64,000 nt of DNA from Micrasema longulum (lineage: Eukaryota > Arthropoda > Insecta > Trichoptera > Brachycentridae): contig JAGVSM010000464.1 of NCBI GenBank assembly GCA_022494885.1, positions 124,001-188,000 of the forward strand, in the 5' to 3' direction. Shown here one piece after another: positions 44,065 through 55,499 of this stretch (positions are counted from its first letter, which is position 1; every line of letters begins with the position of its first letter). The translations under genes were made by a program, and so were the position numbers. A model generated the notes under the pieces. It did no database searches. It saw only the letters and a list, made by a program, of their open reading frames with translations, and had not been told where the DNA came from.

Positions 44065-44814
44065 GTGAGTTTATTATTATTATTAATCCGCCGCAGCTCA
44101 GGATGTTTTCGTTCGTAAATAAAATGTGTATTGTGTAGAATATCGTGCCCCGTTTCACAGCGGGCTGTTCTTTAATACAATGGCCACGTCTATAGTTGAA
44201 TGACTATTTATTTTGGCCACCCTCTATTTTTTATAAAACTGTGGGAAAGTAACAATTTTTAGCATTTGAAGGTGTCCCTTGAATAAGGGTCCATATAATA
44301 CATTGCAACAAACAGTGATTCTATGATTTCAAACGGGTCTATATGGCATTGCCCTCCTTTTCGTGTACCTATATATTTATATAGTAGCGAAACTCGAGTC
44401 ACAATTTGCTCTGAAAAATTGCGTACAGAATAATAAGAGTCTTCTTCTCTTTCCTGTCCACATCCCCTCCTAAGTGGAGCATGTGGACATCACCAGTTAT
44501 ATCCAGGAGACCCTATCGCCAGCCAGTATTTTTTACCTCTTTTGACATAGATGCTTGGAGGATCTTTGTAGACACCATATGCTCCAACTAGGGGGCGGAT
44601 ATGGAATAATAATAATAATACCAACGAGATTTATTACGAGTAGTTAAATCTTCAGGTTAACACCTTAATGATCCTTACATTTAAAAATGCACCCAGATCT
44701 CTGTTTAATTAGTAAAATACGATTTAGGTTAATCTTATATCGTGAAAATATTAATGCGAGGAAATATAATGTAATAATAAAAATAAAATATTCTGTAGGC
44801 AACATACTTTTCAG
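44065..44814 (+). other. Predicted 5' UTR intron of U5
   Basis: GTGAGT to TTTTCAG. Contains 'ctcccctcctaagtggagca' and (AAT)n at 44608-44622; no gene. Confidence 0.4.
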
Positions 44815-44852
44815 GTGATTGATCTTCAGTTGTAAGGTTTTCGTATTGGACT

Positions 44853-45162
44853 ATGGAAAAGATCGCTTCAGTGAGTGTCAAGGCTGAACCAGAGACGGGT
44901 GGTTTATACGGAGATATTCTCCAAACTACCGTGAAGGCTGAGCCGGGGACTGGCGACGCACAAGAACACATTCTCTATACTGGGGAAGGAACGCCATGTC
45001 CCTACAGAAGCGAGGAACCTGGTGTTGCTACCGTGAAGGTTGAACCGGGGACAAGTACTGAACAACAGTATAGTATAAAGAGTAAAATAGAAATCGACAT
45101 TAATTATCCCGATATAAAACAAGAATGTTCGGAATCCTCTCGCAGCACTGAAGTCGACTCTA
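44853..45162 (+). CDS. U5 exon 1: short KxEPG-repeat N-terminus
   Basis: ATG at 44853 (MEKIASVSVKAEPE), donor GTGAGT at 45163; 103 codons plus one base, phase 1. Only about two repeats. Psi-K-x-E cores VKAE, VKAE, VKVE and the terminal IKQE. The end reads YPDIKQECSESSRSTEVDSS, the plus-strand variant also seen in U6 and in the U7 fragment. Pairs with the 14-finger exon at 45885-47218. The start is supported by alignment with U6 and by the acceptor just upstream. Confidence 0.85.
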
Positions 45163-45884
45163 GTGAGTAATACAGCAGTCTACTTTACCATAATTATAAG
45201 TATAAATTGTCAATAAAAGTATGTTATGTAATATTGTTGCCAGTATATTGTTGTGTGTGGTTGGGCAGTTCCTATTGTAGTCAGTAGCCGCTAGGGGTGA
45301 GTACTACAGACTTCCTATACTCACAGTGCCGAGTACCGAGTATCATCAGTGCCCGCCACATCTATACATTGCCAACAGTACTTGGTTCAGTGCTGGGCGA
45401 CATCACACTATTAAGTTTTAATTTACTTTATTTTTACATATAAGCTTGATGGAAAAGCCACAAATCGGCAATGACTACATTAATATTGATGTTTTTTGTT
45501 GATATTTCTTGATAAAACTCCAAAGTTAATGAATATGATAAAATTATAAATAAACTTATCAATGAAACTTCTTGGTTTGGTTTTACTTTTTATTATCGTT
45601 GGTCAAAATAATAAAAAGTAAGACTAAACCAAGAAGTTTCACTGATAAGTTTATTTATAATTTTATCATAATCATTAATGACTATATTCGTGATGCAAAA
45701 TGTATAATCACAAAGACGAACGTATTTAACTACAAAACAAGTCGTTAATAGTAAATTTGTATTCATGGGACATATAAAGTTTACCTAGGCCTAGTCAGAG
45801 TCGTTTACAAGTGAGTCCTTGGTGTCCGCTAAACGTTGGCTCAATGCTTCCTACCAGGTTTATATTATGACTTTATATTTTCAG
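45163..45884 (+). other. U5 intron (0.7 kb)
   Basis: GTGAGT...ATTTTCAG, phase 1. The start ('aatactgcattcca..taccataatt..aagtataaattg') is shared with U6 and U7. The acceptor-proximal segment 'aggcctagtcaga..ctggtgtccgctaaacg' is shared with U6. Contains a long inverted repeat. Confidence 0.82.
45527..45677. repeat. Inverted repeat, ~68-bp arms, in U5 intron
   Basis: 45527-45594 and 45610-45677 are complementary with about four mismatches across a 15-base loop ('aataaacttatc', 'gaaacttcttggttt'). The U5 pre-mRNA would form a strong hairpin here. No target duplication or element class identified. Confidence 0.75.
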
Positions 45885-47218
45885 GCACTAAGTCAACAGT
45901 ATTATTTGTGGAGAGTATAAATCTACCGTCTCATAGTGCAGAACTACTACCCGAGTGTGAATATGAAACAGGACAGAAGAGGAAGACGAATAAATCTCGT
46001 CATGTGCAGTTATTGACGAGTGCTGACAAGAAATGGTTTGCATGCTCAGAATGTAAATATACCACTCAACATAAAGGGAATTGGAAACAGCACAGTTTGA
46101 AACATACTGGCGAGAAACCGTTCGCATGCTCAGAATGTAAATACACAACTCAACAGAAAGGTCATTTGAAACGGCACATTTTAATACATACTGGCGAAAA
46201 ACCGTTCGCATGCTCAGATTGTAAATATACAACTCAACAGAAAGGTCTTTTAAAACAGCACATTATTATACATACTGGTGAGAAACCGTTCGCTTGCTCA
46301 GAATGTAAATATACAACTCGACACAAAGGCAATTTGACCCAGCACCTTTTGAAACATACTGGCAAGAAACCATTCGCATGCTCAGAATGTAAATATACAA
46401 CTCGATATAAATGTAATTTAAAAAATCACATTTTAATTCATACTGGCGAGAATTCGTTCACATGTTCAGTATGTAAATATACAAGTCACCTTAAAAGTAA
46501 TTTAAAACACCACATTTTGAGACATTCTGGCGGGAAACTGTTTGCTTGTTTAGAATGTAAATATACAACTCAACAGAAAGGTCTTCTGAAACAGCACTCG
46601 TTTGTGCATTCAGTTGAAAAACCGTTCGCATGCTCAGAATGTAGTTATATAACTCGGCACAAAAAGAATTTAAAACAGCACTCGCTAATACATACTGGTG
46701 AGAAATCGTTCGCGTGCTCAGAATGTAAATATAAAACTCTTTATAAAAGTAATTTAAAACATCACATTTTAATACACTCAGGCGAGAAACCGTTCTCATG
46801 CTTAGATTGTAAATATACGACTCAACTTAAAACTAATTTGAAACGTCACATTTTGATACATTCTGGTGAGAAACGATTCTCTTGCTCAGAATGTAAATTT
46901 ACAACTCGACAGAAAGGTCTTTTGAAACAGCACTTATTTATACATTCAGCTGAAAAACCGTTCGCGTGCTCAGAATGTTATTATATAACTCGACACAAGA
47001 AAAATTTAAAACAGCATTTGTTAATTCATACAGACGAGAAACCGTTCGCATGCTCAGAATGTAAATATACAACTCGTTCTAAAAGTAATTTGAAACAGCA
47101 CATTTTCATACATACTGGCGGGAAACCGTTCCCATGCTCAGAATGTAAGTATACAGCTCGACGGATAGATCATTTGAAAAAACACATGTTGATACACAGT
47201 GAAATAACTTCATTATAA
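45885..47218 (+). CDS. U5 exon 2: 14-finger C2H2 array
   Basis: Acceptor ATTTTCAG at 45878-45884; two bases complete the split codon, and the stop is TAA at 47216-47218. The joined product is 547 aa. A ~60-residue linker (ESINLPSHSAE, then basic QKRKTNKSRH, a possible nuclear signal) precedes fourteen fingers of the type FACSECKYTTxxKxxLKxHxxxH. Fingers 7-8 and 11-12 are near copies (QQKGLL/RQKGLL followed by RHKKNL, with unusual HSVEKP/HSAEKP linkers), showing an internal four-finger duplication. Finger 5-6 has a GENSF linker. This finger type differs from U1-U4, although exon 1 is homologous. Open frame upstream of 45885 is intronic. Confidence 0.88.
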
Positions 47219-48790
47219 TTGTTATTAAAAAAATACTGTACTGGTGATACACGTTTTTTTTTTACAAGAACACTTCCTCCCTCTGCCTGGATCCTTAAAT
47301 ACACCCGGCCAAAAGTGATAACAATTTATTGGTTTGATTATAACTTGTTATAAATAAGTAAAACTCTAATATTAATACTTTATTACAATTACATTAAACG
47401 ATTTTTTACTTTCTAAAATATGTTGGTATGCTCATTTTAGGAATTTTATTTTACCAAAACTAATAACATATGAAGAACATATGTCACGTTCTAACACGGA
47501 TTTTATTTCTAGCAAGCCCTCCACGTATATAGGCACTATCTCCTCCAGTTCTCACGGCATTCTAGCGGCGGCAGCGCAGCTCGAAACAATGAATATTCAA
47601 AAATATACACAAACTAATTTACAAACTAAATACCTCGGTATGGAAAAAGCCACCCCCGAAAGTGACAAATACTAGTCTTTATTGGAGGGCAGCTCATTTT
47701 CCCTAACTCTAACACTTAATCTAGCGCGGTGGCGGTCCCTACAAGCGCCGCTTTCCGTATCGACGTCCGTAACAGACTTATTACTAAATTACTTCATTCA
47801 TTCAGTGTAAAGCCCGCCCATTGATTTATTTGCAATGGTTGAATTACACGCACGCCTATTGGTCTATTTGCATTCGAATGAATTAATATTTTTCAAAGAG
47901 TTTGGAAATTACTAATACATTCATTTGCCACAATTACTACCTATAGTACTTAAAATATAGAATGATTAGAATGGCAGTTGTCAGAAAAACTGACGACATA
48001 ACTTTGTAGTAACGTCCAAGGAGTGATTTATATTAAATTCTAATCTGGTAAGTTAATTTATTTTTCTAATACAATGCTTGACATATAAATCAGCTTAAAA
48101 AACTTGAATAAACCTAATTATTAACGAAGTTCTTACAAGGTTACATCATTTTGCAAAAACGTTAGAGATGGACAAATTGATAAATGCAATTTGATCGAAT
48201 AAAAAAATAATTCGTTTGATAATGTTCACGAAAAAAGTATAAATGTCTTATTTTTTGGTGAATAATTGTATTCTACACACTAAAATAGGCTTGTTTTTGC
48301 GTTTTTATTTCAATTTTCGGAAACACAGTTTTATGTTTGCATGAAAAAACTGATAAAATCGAATTGATCGGTACATGATCAGTGATCAGTAATTTTCCAT
48401 CACTATTGATGTGGCTTGATCATTTAATCAAGTTTTATTTTAAGGACTATAATTCATTCGTTTTGCACAATTACTAATTTATTTATTTAGTCCAATTACT
48501 AATTCATTCGAATGAATTACTGCATTCAAACTGCCATAAATGCATTCAATTCTTTTTATTCGAATTAATTATCGCTAAAAAAATATTTTTTAAACAGGTT
48601 TATTTACTCTGCAAAGAAATATGGCATGGTAACATCACGTTCTGGACAAATGTAATATTACGTTCACTGGATTTATTTTTCTTGATTTTTACCCGAGAGT
48701 ATATTTGAAGTTGAAAACACTCGTCGAGGATTCTAGTTTTATTTCATGAACAGAACGGTATTCTTCTGTCGCCCGACACTGTCTCATTAG
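47219..48790. other. U5-U6 intergenic, no gene
   Basis: A 64-residue frame at 47481-47675 (Ser/Thr-rich, includes ISSSSHGILAAAAQLE) has no copy or recognisable domain. 47780-48560 has several 'attcattcgaatgaatta' motifs but no clear element. Confidence 0.35.
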
Positions 48791-48799
48791 GCAAATAAG

Positions 48800-48965
48800 T
48801 ACCTACAGTAAAGTATGTTTATGTCTATGATTTTCTATGTCGTCGTTTTATCATCTGAATTATTGTCTATGTGCCTCCTCAAAATGGCTGCACCGCGTGC
48901 GTCATATATCATATCAACCATTTCGTGCTGTAATCCGCGTTCCTAAGGTTTTGTCTGTGTAAAAC
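48800..48965 (+). promoter_or_regulatory. Promoter/noncoding first exon of U6 (conserved block)
   Basis: Best-preserved copy: 'cctcctcaaaatggctgcac' at about 48873, 'ccatttcgtgctgtaatccg', 'ggttttgtctgtgtaaaac', then GTGAGT at 48966. It is followed by more intron sequence also shared with U8. The AAAATGGCTGC core resembles a YY1/Pho-type site (inference). Confidence 0.5.
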
Positions 48966-49195
48966 GTGAGTTTATTAGTTAATTTGGAAGTTCCTAAAGA
49001 TATGTAACATACATACAATTCGTAAAGAAGCATCGGTGCTACTCTTCAAACATAACCTCAATTATGTTTGCAGTTCAATGAAATACGTGTACATTTGAAA
49101 AGTATTTTTGTTTAACAAAGTGACGTGAAATACATTATATTTGTAAATTAGCTCTCTCCGTATACATATCCTCAATTTCAGAAATCCACTACCTT

Positions 49196-49700
49196 TCATA
49201 AGCTATATAAGCAACAGCAACAACAAACCATCACGCCTTTTCCCCGTAGGGGTAGGCATAGAGGATAGAACGCCACATCACTATATTCTTGCATACAGAC
49301 GCTTCCTCTACATTCATACATTCTCATGCAAGCACGCCGATTATTCCTACATTTGGCATGTCCATCTTCAAGTATTTGATGGACTTGCTCGTGCCATGTC
49401 TTTCTTGGTCTTCCTCGTTTTCTGCATCCATCAACATTTGCATCGTAGATCCTTTTAGCCGTTCTTTTGCTGTCCATTCGCTCTACATGTCCAAACCAAC
49501 ACAGCACCCCCTTTCTTGATTCTGTCGAAGATGCATGTCTCAGCCTTACACAGTTCACGGATTTCGACATTTGTGCACCTATCATACATCTTTTTACCAC
49601 ACATTCGCCTGGGGGATCGCATATCGACAGCATTTAACCTACTTTCATCATCATTTTTCCAATTCCATGCTTCGCTCCCATACATTAGAGTTGGCACTAG
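49196..49700 (-). mobile_element. RTE-like LINE C-terminal remnant inside U6 5' UTR intron
   Basis: Minus frames read MPTLMYGSEAWNWKN, CTNVEIRELCKAETCIFDRI, LCWFGHVERMDSKRTAKRIY and GCRKRGRPRKTWHEQVHQIL. This is the canonical RTE C-terminus, with one frameshift near 49520. It is close to the plus-strand copy at 62030-62900. Confidence 0.75.
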
Positions 49701-49709
49701 GACTCCATT

Positions 49710-50407
49710 GTGAACGGCTAGTTTAGCCTAGCTATTTTACGATTTTTTTTCAAGAAAGGGCTGTACCCTTATGTCTGGTTAATGTCGATGTTCTAGAAGA
49801 CAAACGTGCCAAGTAAAAAGAAAATGAGTTTAGGCGTTTTAACTTGAAATTCAAAGAATTTTAATAGTCCAGAAACCGCGTACCTACGCACATCTAACTG
49901 AACCCGACTAAACTACTCACAAACGAATAGTTTTACGTTTTGGCCGTTAGTTTCTCTGTAGAGGTCGCTTAGTACGCAACTCCCTGGTTAGAAGTCGTTT
50001 GGAATATATTTCTCCAATCTGGTCGCCCAATTATAGTGTAAATTCTAATTCACTCGAGCGCGTCCAGAAAAAAAAAATAATACATATGAATTTTTAACTA
50101 CATATTCCAGCTGCTTTAGTTAATTATAATCAAATGTTCTCTTAAGGAAATCTTTTAAAATTTTCCGATAGAAGAATTCTACCACCTTCTCCTACCTACT
50201 AGATTCACAAAGAGTAGTGAAGCGATGAAACGATGACGTGAAAAATGATGGCAATGCTAACATCTTAATTCTATGGCTTACATTTAGATTTAAGTTCCCG
50301 TCAAAAGTGAAATATGATTTGAATAAATCTTATTGTGTGGAAATATTTATGCGACGAAAGATGAAGTTGTTCAATTAATATTTAATATGCACCGTTTACG
50401 TTTTCAG
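49710..50407 (+). other. Remainder of predicted U6 5' UTR intron
   Basis: Ends with TTTTCAG at 50401-50407. No gene recognised. The segment 'ttattgtgtggaaatattta' parallels the U5 flank before its acceptor. Confidence 0.4.
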
Positions 50408-50445
50408 GTTATCGATCTTTAGAAGTGAGGTGTTCATATTCGACA

Positions 50446-51007
50446 ATGGAACAAATAGCTTCAGTGAGTGTCAAGACTGAACTGAAGACTGACGGTGTAA
50501 AATCAGATATTTTCCATACTGGGGAAGGGACGCCATGTCCCTGCAGAAGCGAGGAACCAGGTGTTGCTACTGTAAAGGCTGAACCGTGGAATAGCGATGT
50601 AAAACGAGATTTTCTTCATACTGGGCAAGGGACACCATATCTTCACAAAAGCGAGAAAACAGGTCTTGCTAATATAAAGGCTGAACCTTGGACTGGCGAT
50701 GTAAAAGGAGATATTCTCCTTACTGGGGCAGGGACGCCATGTTCCTACAGAAGCGAGAAACTCGGTGTTGTTGCCATAAAGACTGAACCAGGGGCCAGGG
50801 ATGTAGAAGGAGACATTTTCCATACTGGGGAAGGAACGAAATGTCCCTACAGAAGCGAGGAACTAAGTGTTGCTATTGTAAAGGCTGAACCGGGGACCAG
50901 TACTGAACAACAGTATATTATAGGGAATGATATGGATATCGACATTGATTATCCTGATATAAAACAAGAATGTTTTGAATCATCTCACAGCACTAAAGTT
51001 GAATCTA
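50446..51007 (+). CDS. U6 exon 1: acidic KxEPG-repeat N-terminus
   Basis: ATG at 50446 (MEQIASVSVKTEL) aligned with U5. The upstream in-frame GTG at 50425 is not conserved as a start. Donor GTAAGT at 51008; 187 codons plus one base, phase 1. Five repeats of the HTGEGTPC.YRSE type. Cores VKTE, VKAE, IKAE, IKTE, VKAE and the terminal IKQE; several repeats replace EPG by EPW. Joins the 12-finger exon at 51325-52481. An acceptor TTTTCAG lies 38 bases upstream of the ATG. Confidence 0.86.
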
Positions 51008-51324
51008 GTAAGTAATACTGCATTCCACTTTACCGTAATTGAAAGTATGAATTGTAAATAAAATTATAAAATTGAGTATCGCTGTCAGTAATATTGTGCG
51101 TGGTTGTCAGTGATTATATCCTTTTTACGCAAACAAGTGATGAAATAAGTCGTAGAAATTAATTGTTAATTACTAATCATTATTGCCAGGGTGGATTAGC
51201 TCAATCAGTATACAAAGATTCCCTCTAGGCCTAATCAGGGTCTATTACAAGTAGGTCTCTGGTGTCCGCTAAACGCTGGCCCAATGCTTCCCACCAGGTT
51301 TATATTATGACTTTATCTTTTCAG

Positions 51325-52481
51325 GCTCTAAGTCGACAGCATTATTTGTGGAGAGTATAAATCTACCTTCCCATAGTGCAGAACCACTACCCGAGGATGA
51401 ATACGAAACACAAAAGAAGAGTAAGACGAACAAACCTCGTAATATACGCCTTTTGACGAGTGCTGACAAACAATGGTTTAGATGCTCAGAATGCAAATAT
51501 ACAACTCAACGCAAATGCAATTTGAATCAGCACATCCTGAAACATACTGGCAAGAAACCCTTTGCATGCTCAGAATGTAAATATACAACTCTATATAAAT
51601 GTAATTTGAAACAGCACATTCTAATACATACTAGCGAGAAACCATTCGCTTGCGCAGAATGTAAATATACAACTCACCACAAAGGCAATTTGAGTCAGCA
51701 CATTCTAAAACATACTTGCAAGAAACCGTTCGCTTGCTTAGAATGTAAATATACAACTCAATACAAACGTAATTTGAATCAGCATATTTTGAATCATGCA
51801 AGCAACAAACCGTTCGCATGCTCAGAATGTAAATATGTAACAATATGTAAAGGTAATTTGAAACAGCACATGTTGAAACACACTGACGAGAAACCGTTCA
51901 CTTGCTCGGAATGTAAATTTACAACTCAACATAAAAGAAATTTGAAACAGCACGTTTTGAGACATACTGTCGGGAAACCGTTCGCATGCTCAGAATGTAA
52001 ATATACAACTCAACACAAACGCAATTTGAATCAGCACATGTTAAAACATTCTGGCAACAAACCGTTCGCATGCTCAGAATGTAAATATATAACTCTTTGT
52101 AAAGGTAATTTGAATCAGCACATTTTGAAACATACTGACAAGAAACCGTTCGCTTGCCCAGAATGTAAATATACAACTCAACATAAAAAGAATTTGAAAC
52201 AGCACGTTTCGAGACATACTGAAGAGAAACCGTTCGCTTGCTCAGAATGTAAATATACAACTCGACATAAAAGGAATTTGAAACAACACCTTTTGAGACA
52301 TACCGACGAGAAACCGTTCGCATGTTCAGAATGTAAATATAAAACTAGACAGAAAGCTCATTTAAAACAGCACATTTTAATACATGTTGGCGAGAAACCG
52401 TTCGCTTGCTCTGAATGTCAATATGCAACTCGACGAAAAGATAATTTAAATAAACACATCAACATGCATCAACATGCATAG
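51325..52481 (+). CDS. U6 exon 2: 12-finger C2H2 array
   Basis: Acceptor CTTTTCAG at 51317-51324, phase 1, stop at 52479-52481; joined product 572 aa. The linker parallels U5 (FVESINLPSHSAEPLPEDEY, then a basic QKKSKTNKPRN). Twelve FACSECKYTT fingers follow. Fingers 4-6 (QYKRNL, ICKGNL, QHKRNL) and 7-9 (QHKRNL, LCKGNL, QHKKNL) form a three-finger duplication. Many linkers depart from TGEKP (TDEKP, TCKKP, ASNKP, SGNKP), which may weaken linker-capping and phosphorylation control (inference). The array ends in a short His-rich tail (INMHQHA). The intron of only 317 bases is the shortest in the cluster. Confidence 0.88.
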
Positions 52482-52699
52482 TGGCGAGAAACTTTAATTG
52501 TTTTCAATAATTTGGTTAAATTAAGAAGAAGCGCACTAAGTAGAAAAGTCAGCACCTGAATTTGTTAATTCGCTTGGTGGTTTATTTATTGTCAATTCTA
52601 TGTTAGAATACTTTGTTTTTATAATTGATCGAATAGGCGTTCGCTTCGTTACACTTCATTATAAATTATTATTAAAAAATACTTTGTGGTTGGTGCTTA
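52482..52699. other. U6 3' flank
   Basis: Probable 3' UTR; nothing else recognised before the LINE. Confidence 0.35.
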
Positions 52700-53290
52700 C
52701 TCAGGGGTCTTCAGGCCACTGTAGATAGCCTTAATAGGTACTCCGCATGCATGGGCTTAAAAATCAGCATTGCAAAAACCCATGTACTTTGTAACACTTT
52801 ATGCCTTGATGCCCTAAATCCCCTGACTCTGTCAAACCGAGTCATCGAAAAAGTCTAGAGTTTCAAATACCTGGGAGTTTATATTACGGAAAATGGCAGC
52901 TTTAAAAAAGAACTGGGAGTGCGGCTAGGAATAGCAGGCTCCACATTCAATAGTATGGAGATCTGTCTGGAGATCGGATATTTACTCAGTGAAAACCAAA
53001 TGCCGCCTATATAACGCCTGCGTAACTCCCGTTCTTCTCTACGGATGCGAATCGTAGCACCTCACTAGGGCCCAAAGCTGCAAAATTCTGAGTTTTGAGA
53101 ATAGGTGTCTCAGAAGAATATTGGGTGTGCGGTGGTTTGACTTTGTGCGGTAAAGATTAAGTTAAAGAAATAAAATTGAGTGAAACATAAGAAACTACAT
53201 TTTAATTTTTTAAGAAAAGAAAAGATAAAATAAAAACATAAAAGATGTAATAAAATAGACTAAAATTAATTTACATACACAAAAATAAGA
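52700..53290 (+). mobile_element. RTE-like LINE fragment truncating U7 exon 1
   Basis: Decayed frames read MGLKISIAKTHVLC, SFKYLGVYITENGSFKKELG and LGIAGSTFNS, closely matching 2040-2340. It ends in an A-rich tail ('aaaagaaaagataaaataaa') abutting the surviving 3' part of an exon 1 copy. Confidence 0.65.
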
Positions 53291-53296
53291 ATCACG

Positions 53297-53369
53297 GAAA
53301 TCGACATAGATTATCCCGATATAAAACAAGAATGTTTGGAATCCTCTCGCAACACTGAAGTTGACTCTA
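53297..53369 (+). pseudogene. U7 exon 1 remnant (3' end only)
   Basis: EIDIDYPDIKQECLESSRNT then EVDSS, with a conserved GTGAGT donor at 53370 and the same downstream intron start as U5. The start codon and all KxEPG repeats are gone, replaced by the LINE fragment. The terminal IKQE core remains. It cannot be translated from its native start. Confidence 0.8.
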
Positions 53370-53459
53370 GTGAGTAATACTGCATTCCACATTACCATAA
53401 TTTTAAGTATAAATTGTAAATAAAAGTATGAAATGTAATATTGTTGTCAGTAATAAATC

Positions 53460-54348
53460 TTTACACTAAATGTTATTAAATATTTGTTAATAATCACTTA
53501 CCGACTTTTCTATGTCTACCGGTTTCAAGACGTACCCGTCTCTTCGTCAGGACACTAATTAAACCAACATGCAAAACCCACTATACACCTTCACCATAGT
53601 TGTTGCGCAAAAATATAAAACCAACACGACATGCATTTTAAAAGGCACATGCACTGATTTACTTATGAAAATATTATCTTGTGTGAGAGTTAATTAAAAA
53701 AGTAGATGGGATGGAGGGAGGGAATAAGCTTAATAGATTTTATAGGGTGACCATTAAGCTAGGGTTTCCTAGGACAGCGGTGCCCGTATTTTAACGGCCG
53801 TAGTGAACGGTGATGCAGTGGACAGCCGTCGTAAAGGTGACTAGAGTGTGGTTTTCTAGGAAAACGGTGTTATCAACACCATTTAACACCGCTTTCATAG
53901 GAAACCAATCTCTAATCACCTTTACGACGGCTATCCACTGCATCACCGTTCACTACGGCCGTTAAAATACGGGCACCGCTGTCCTAGGAAACCCTAGCTT
54001 TACAGTGGAACATCGTATGAAGGACTATATTGGAAGTTTGTTTGATTATTGATCAAAGGAACATTATTTTTTAAAGCTTTGTTTTGTTTTGTTAACATTA
54101 ATTCTAAAATAAGAGAATATTTTTATAATTTAATCAGTGCATTTTCGTCCTAATCAGTGCACGTGCTTATTAAAATGCATGTCGTGCTGGTTTTGTATGT
54201 TTGTGCAACAACTATGGTGAAGGTGTATAGTGGGTTTTGCGTGTTGGTTTAATTGGTGTCCTGACGAAGAGACGGGTACGTCTCGAAACCGGTAGACATA
54301 GAAAAGTCGGTAAGTGGTTATTTACAAATATTTAATAACATTTAGTAA
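53460..54348. mobile_element. Large inverted-repeat element with ~230-bp arms
   Basis: Arms 53460-53690 and about 54120-54348 are near-identical in inverted orientation ('tctacc ggtttcaagacgta', 'gtctcttcgtcaggacac', 'gacatgcattttaa'). The interior is mostly another element (53757-53999). No transposase frame. A non-autonomous foldback or MITE-type element of unknown superfamily. Confidence 0.72.
53757..53999. mobile_element. Palindromic PIF/Harbinger-like MITE (copy 2), TSD TTA, nested
   Basis: Termini AGCTAGGGTTTCCTAGGACA and complement, flanked by TTA at 53754-53756 and 54000-54002. Internally near-palindromic like copy 1 at 7811-8043 (about 85-90 percent similar by eye). Inserted inside the larger inverted-repeat element, hence younger. 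Confidence 0.78.
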
Positions 54349-54827
54349 AATGTTTGACCACAAAGATATATTATAAATATAAAAATTAATAAATCTTTTC
54401 ATTTGTTTTTTCACATATATATTATTTCATTTCGTCGGTAATAAGCAGTGACCAGGATTGCAAAAGAGTCAAATTGGGTGACGCTAAAGCCGATCCTTTT
54501 ACACCATTTAAAAACATTACAATATTGTGAGCTCTAGTAGGTACGTGAAGGCGCTGCGGCGGTTTTAGACCATTTATAACGGGTTTTTATCATAACAATA
54601 ACTTGCAGAGCCTTGTACCTCTTCAGAATAACCGGAATCATCCTCCTCGGGGTCTTTGTCCATCTCCCGCTCGCTTTCGGAATCGCGATCGCTTAAATAA
54701 ACCTTAAAAATTTATTTTGCATTAATGATATTTCAAATTGTTTTCAAGTCTTAAAACTTTATTTGTGATATTTTCAATATATAAATTTATATCAATGTAA
54801 ATAAACTATGGTGTTCAAAGATTATAT
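54349..54827. other. No feature recognised
   Basis: A short GC-richer piece at 54600-54690 has no conserved frame. Confidence 0.3.
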
Positions 54828-55480
54828 TTGAATTTTTTAAATTATAATTTGTTACTGTTTATTTTGAAATTATTAAGACTAAGCGATAGGAGAGTTATGA
54901 ATGATTTTTTAAATGTATATAAAATAATCTATTCTATGTTTGACACCCCTGCAATTTTATCACTAATTAATTTTGATGTACCGAAAAGGACAACTCGGCA
55001 AACCTACCAATACTGTGGCAACAATAGTTCGACATCATATGGTAAAAATGCAGTCATCAATAGACTTCACTCTCTAGGCAATGAGTACCAGGACGTTGCG
55101 TTGGTGACTAATTTCACATAAAATTTAGTACATATAGAACGGCTCTTCTCCTGTATTTCATTGGTAATAGTTCTAGGTAACTATGTGTTACTATAGTTAA
55201 AAATTGTTTATCAGTGTTTTCTTTTTTCGTTTTTTTTCTTTAATTAATTTATAAGTACGAAATATTTCTCTTCATCATTTTTTTTACATCATTATATATT
55301 TTTATACATAAATATATACTATCTAGTATTAGTTTTAAGTAATAATACATAAATGTTTTTTATTTTTTCGTTTAATGTTATCCAAAATTGTTTTCTTAGT
55401 TTTTTTTTTTTTAACTGGTTCAAAGTGTTTCTAATACCAAATGATCTTTTTTTATCGATAATTCTATTTATTATTTTATA
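54828..55480 (+). mobile_element. LINE C-terminal remnant and 3' UTR
   Basis: A 97-residue frame (54828-55121) reads INFDVPKRTTRQTYQYCG, NNSSTSYGKNAVINRLHSLG and NEYQDVALV, related to the copy at 4326-4508. A T-rich 3' UTR follows. Confidence 0.6.
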
Positions 55481-55499
55481 TGTCTTCATTGTAGAGACG

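Noticed and set aside
47481..47675. 64-residue frame between U5 and U6
   Set aside because: Low-complexity Ser/Thr/Ala content and no second copy or regulatory context.
51919..52323. Antisense open frames across finger exons (also 45888-46232, 46491-46799, 25318-25536, 35913-36125)
   Set aside because: Their periodic composition mirrors the repeated finger codons on the coding strand, and they have no start context or splice support.
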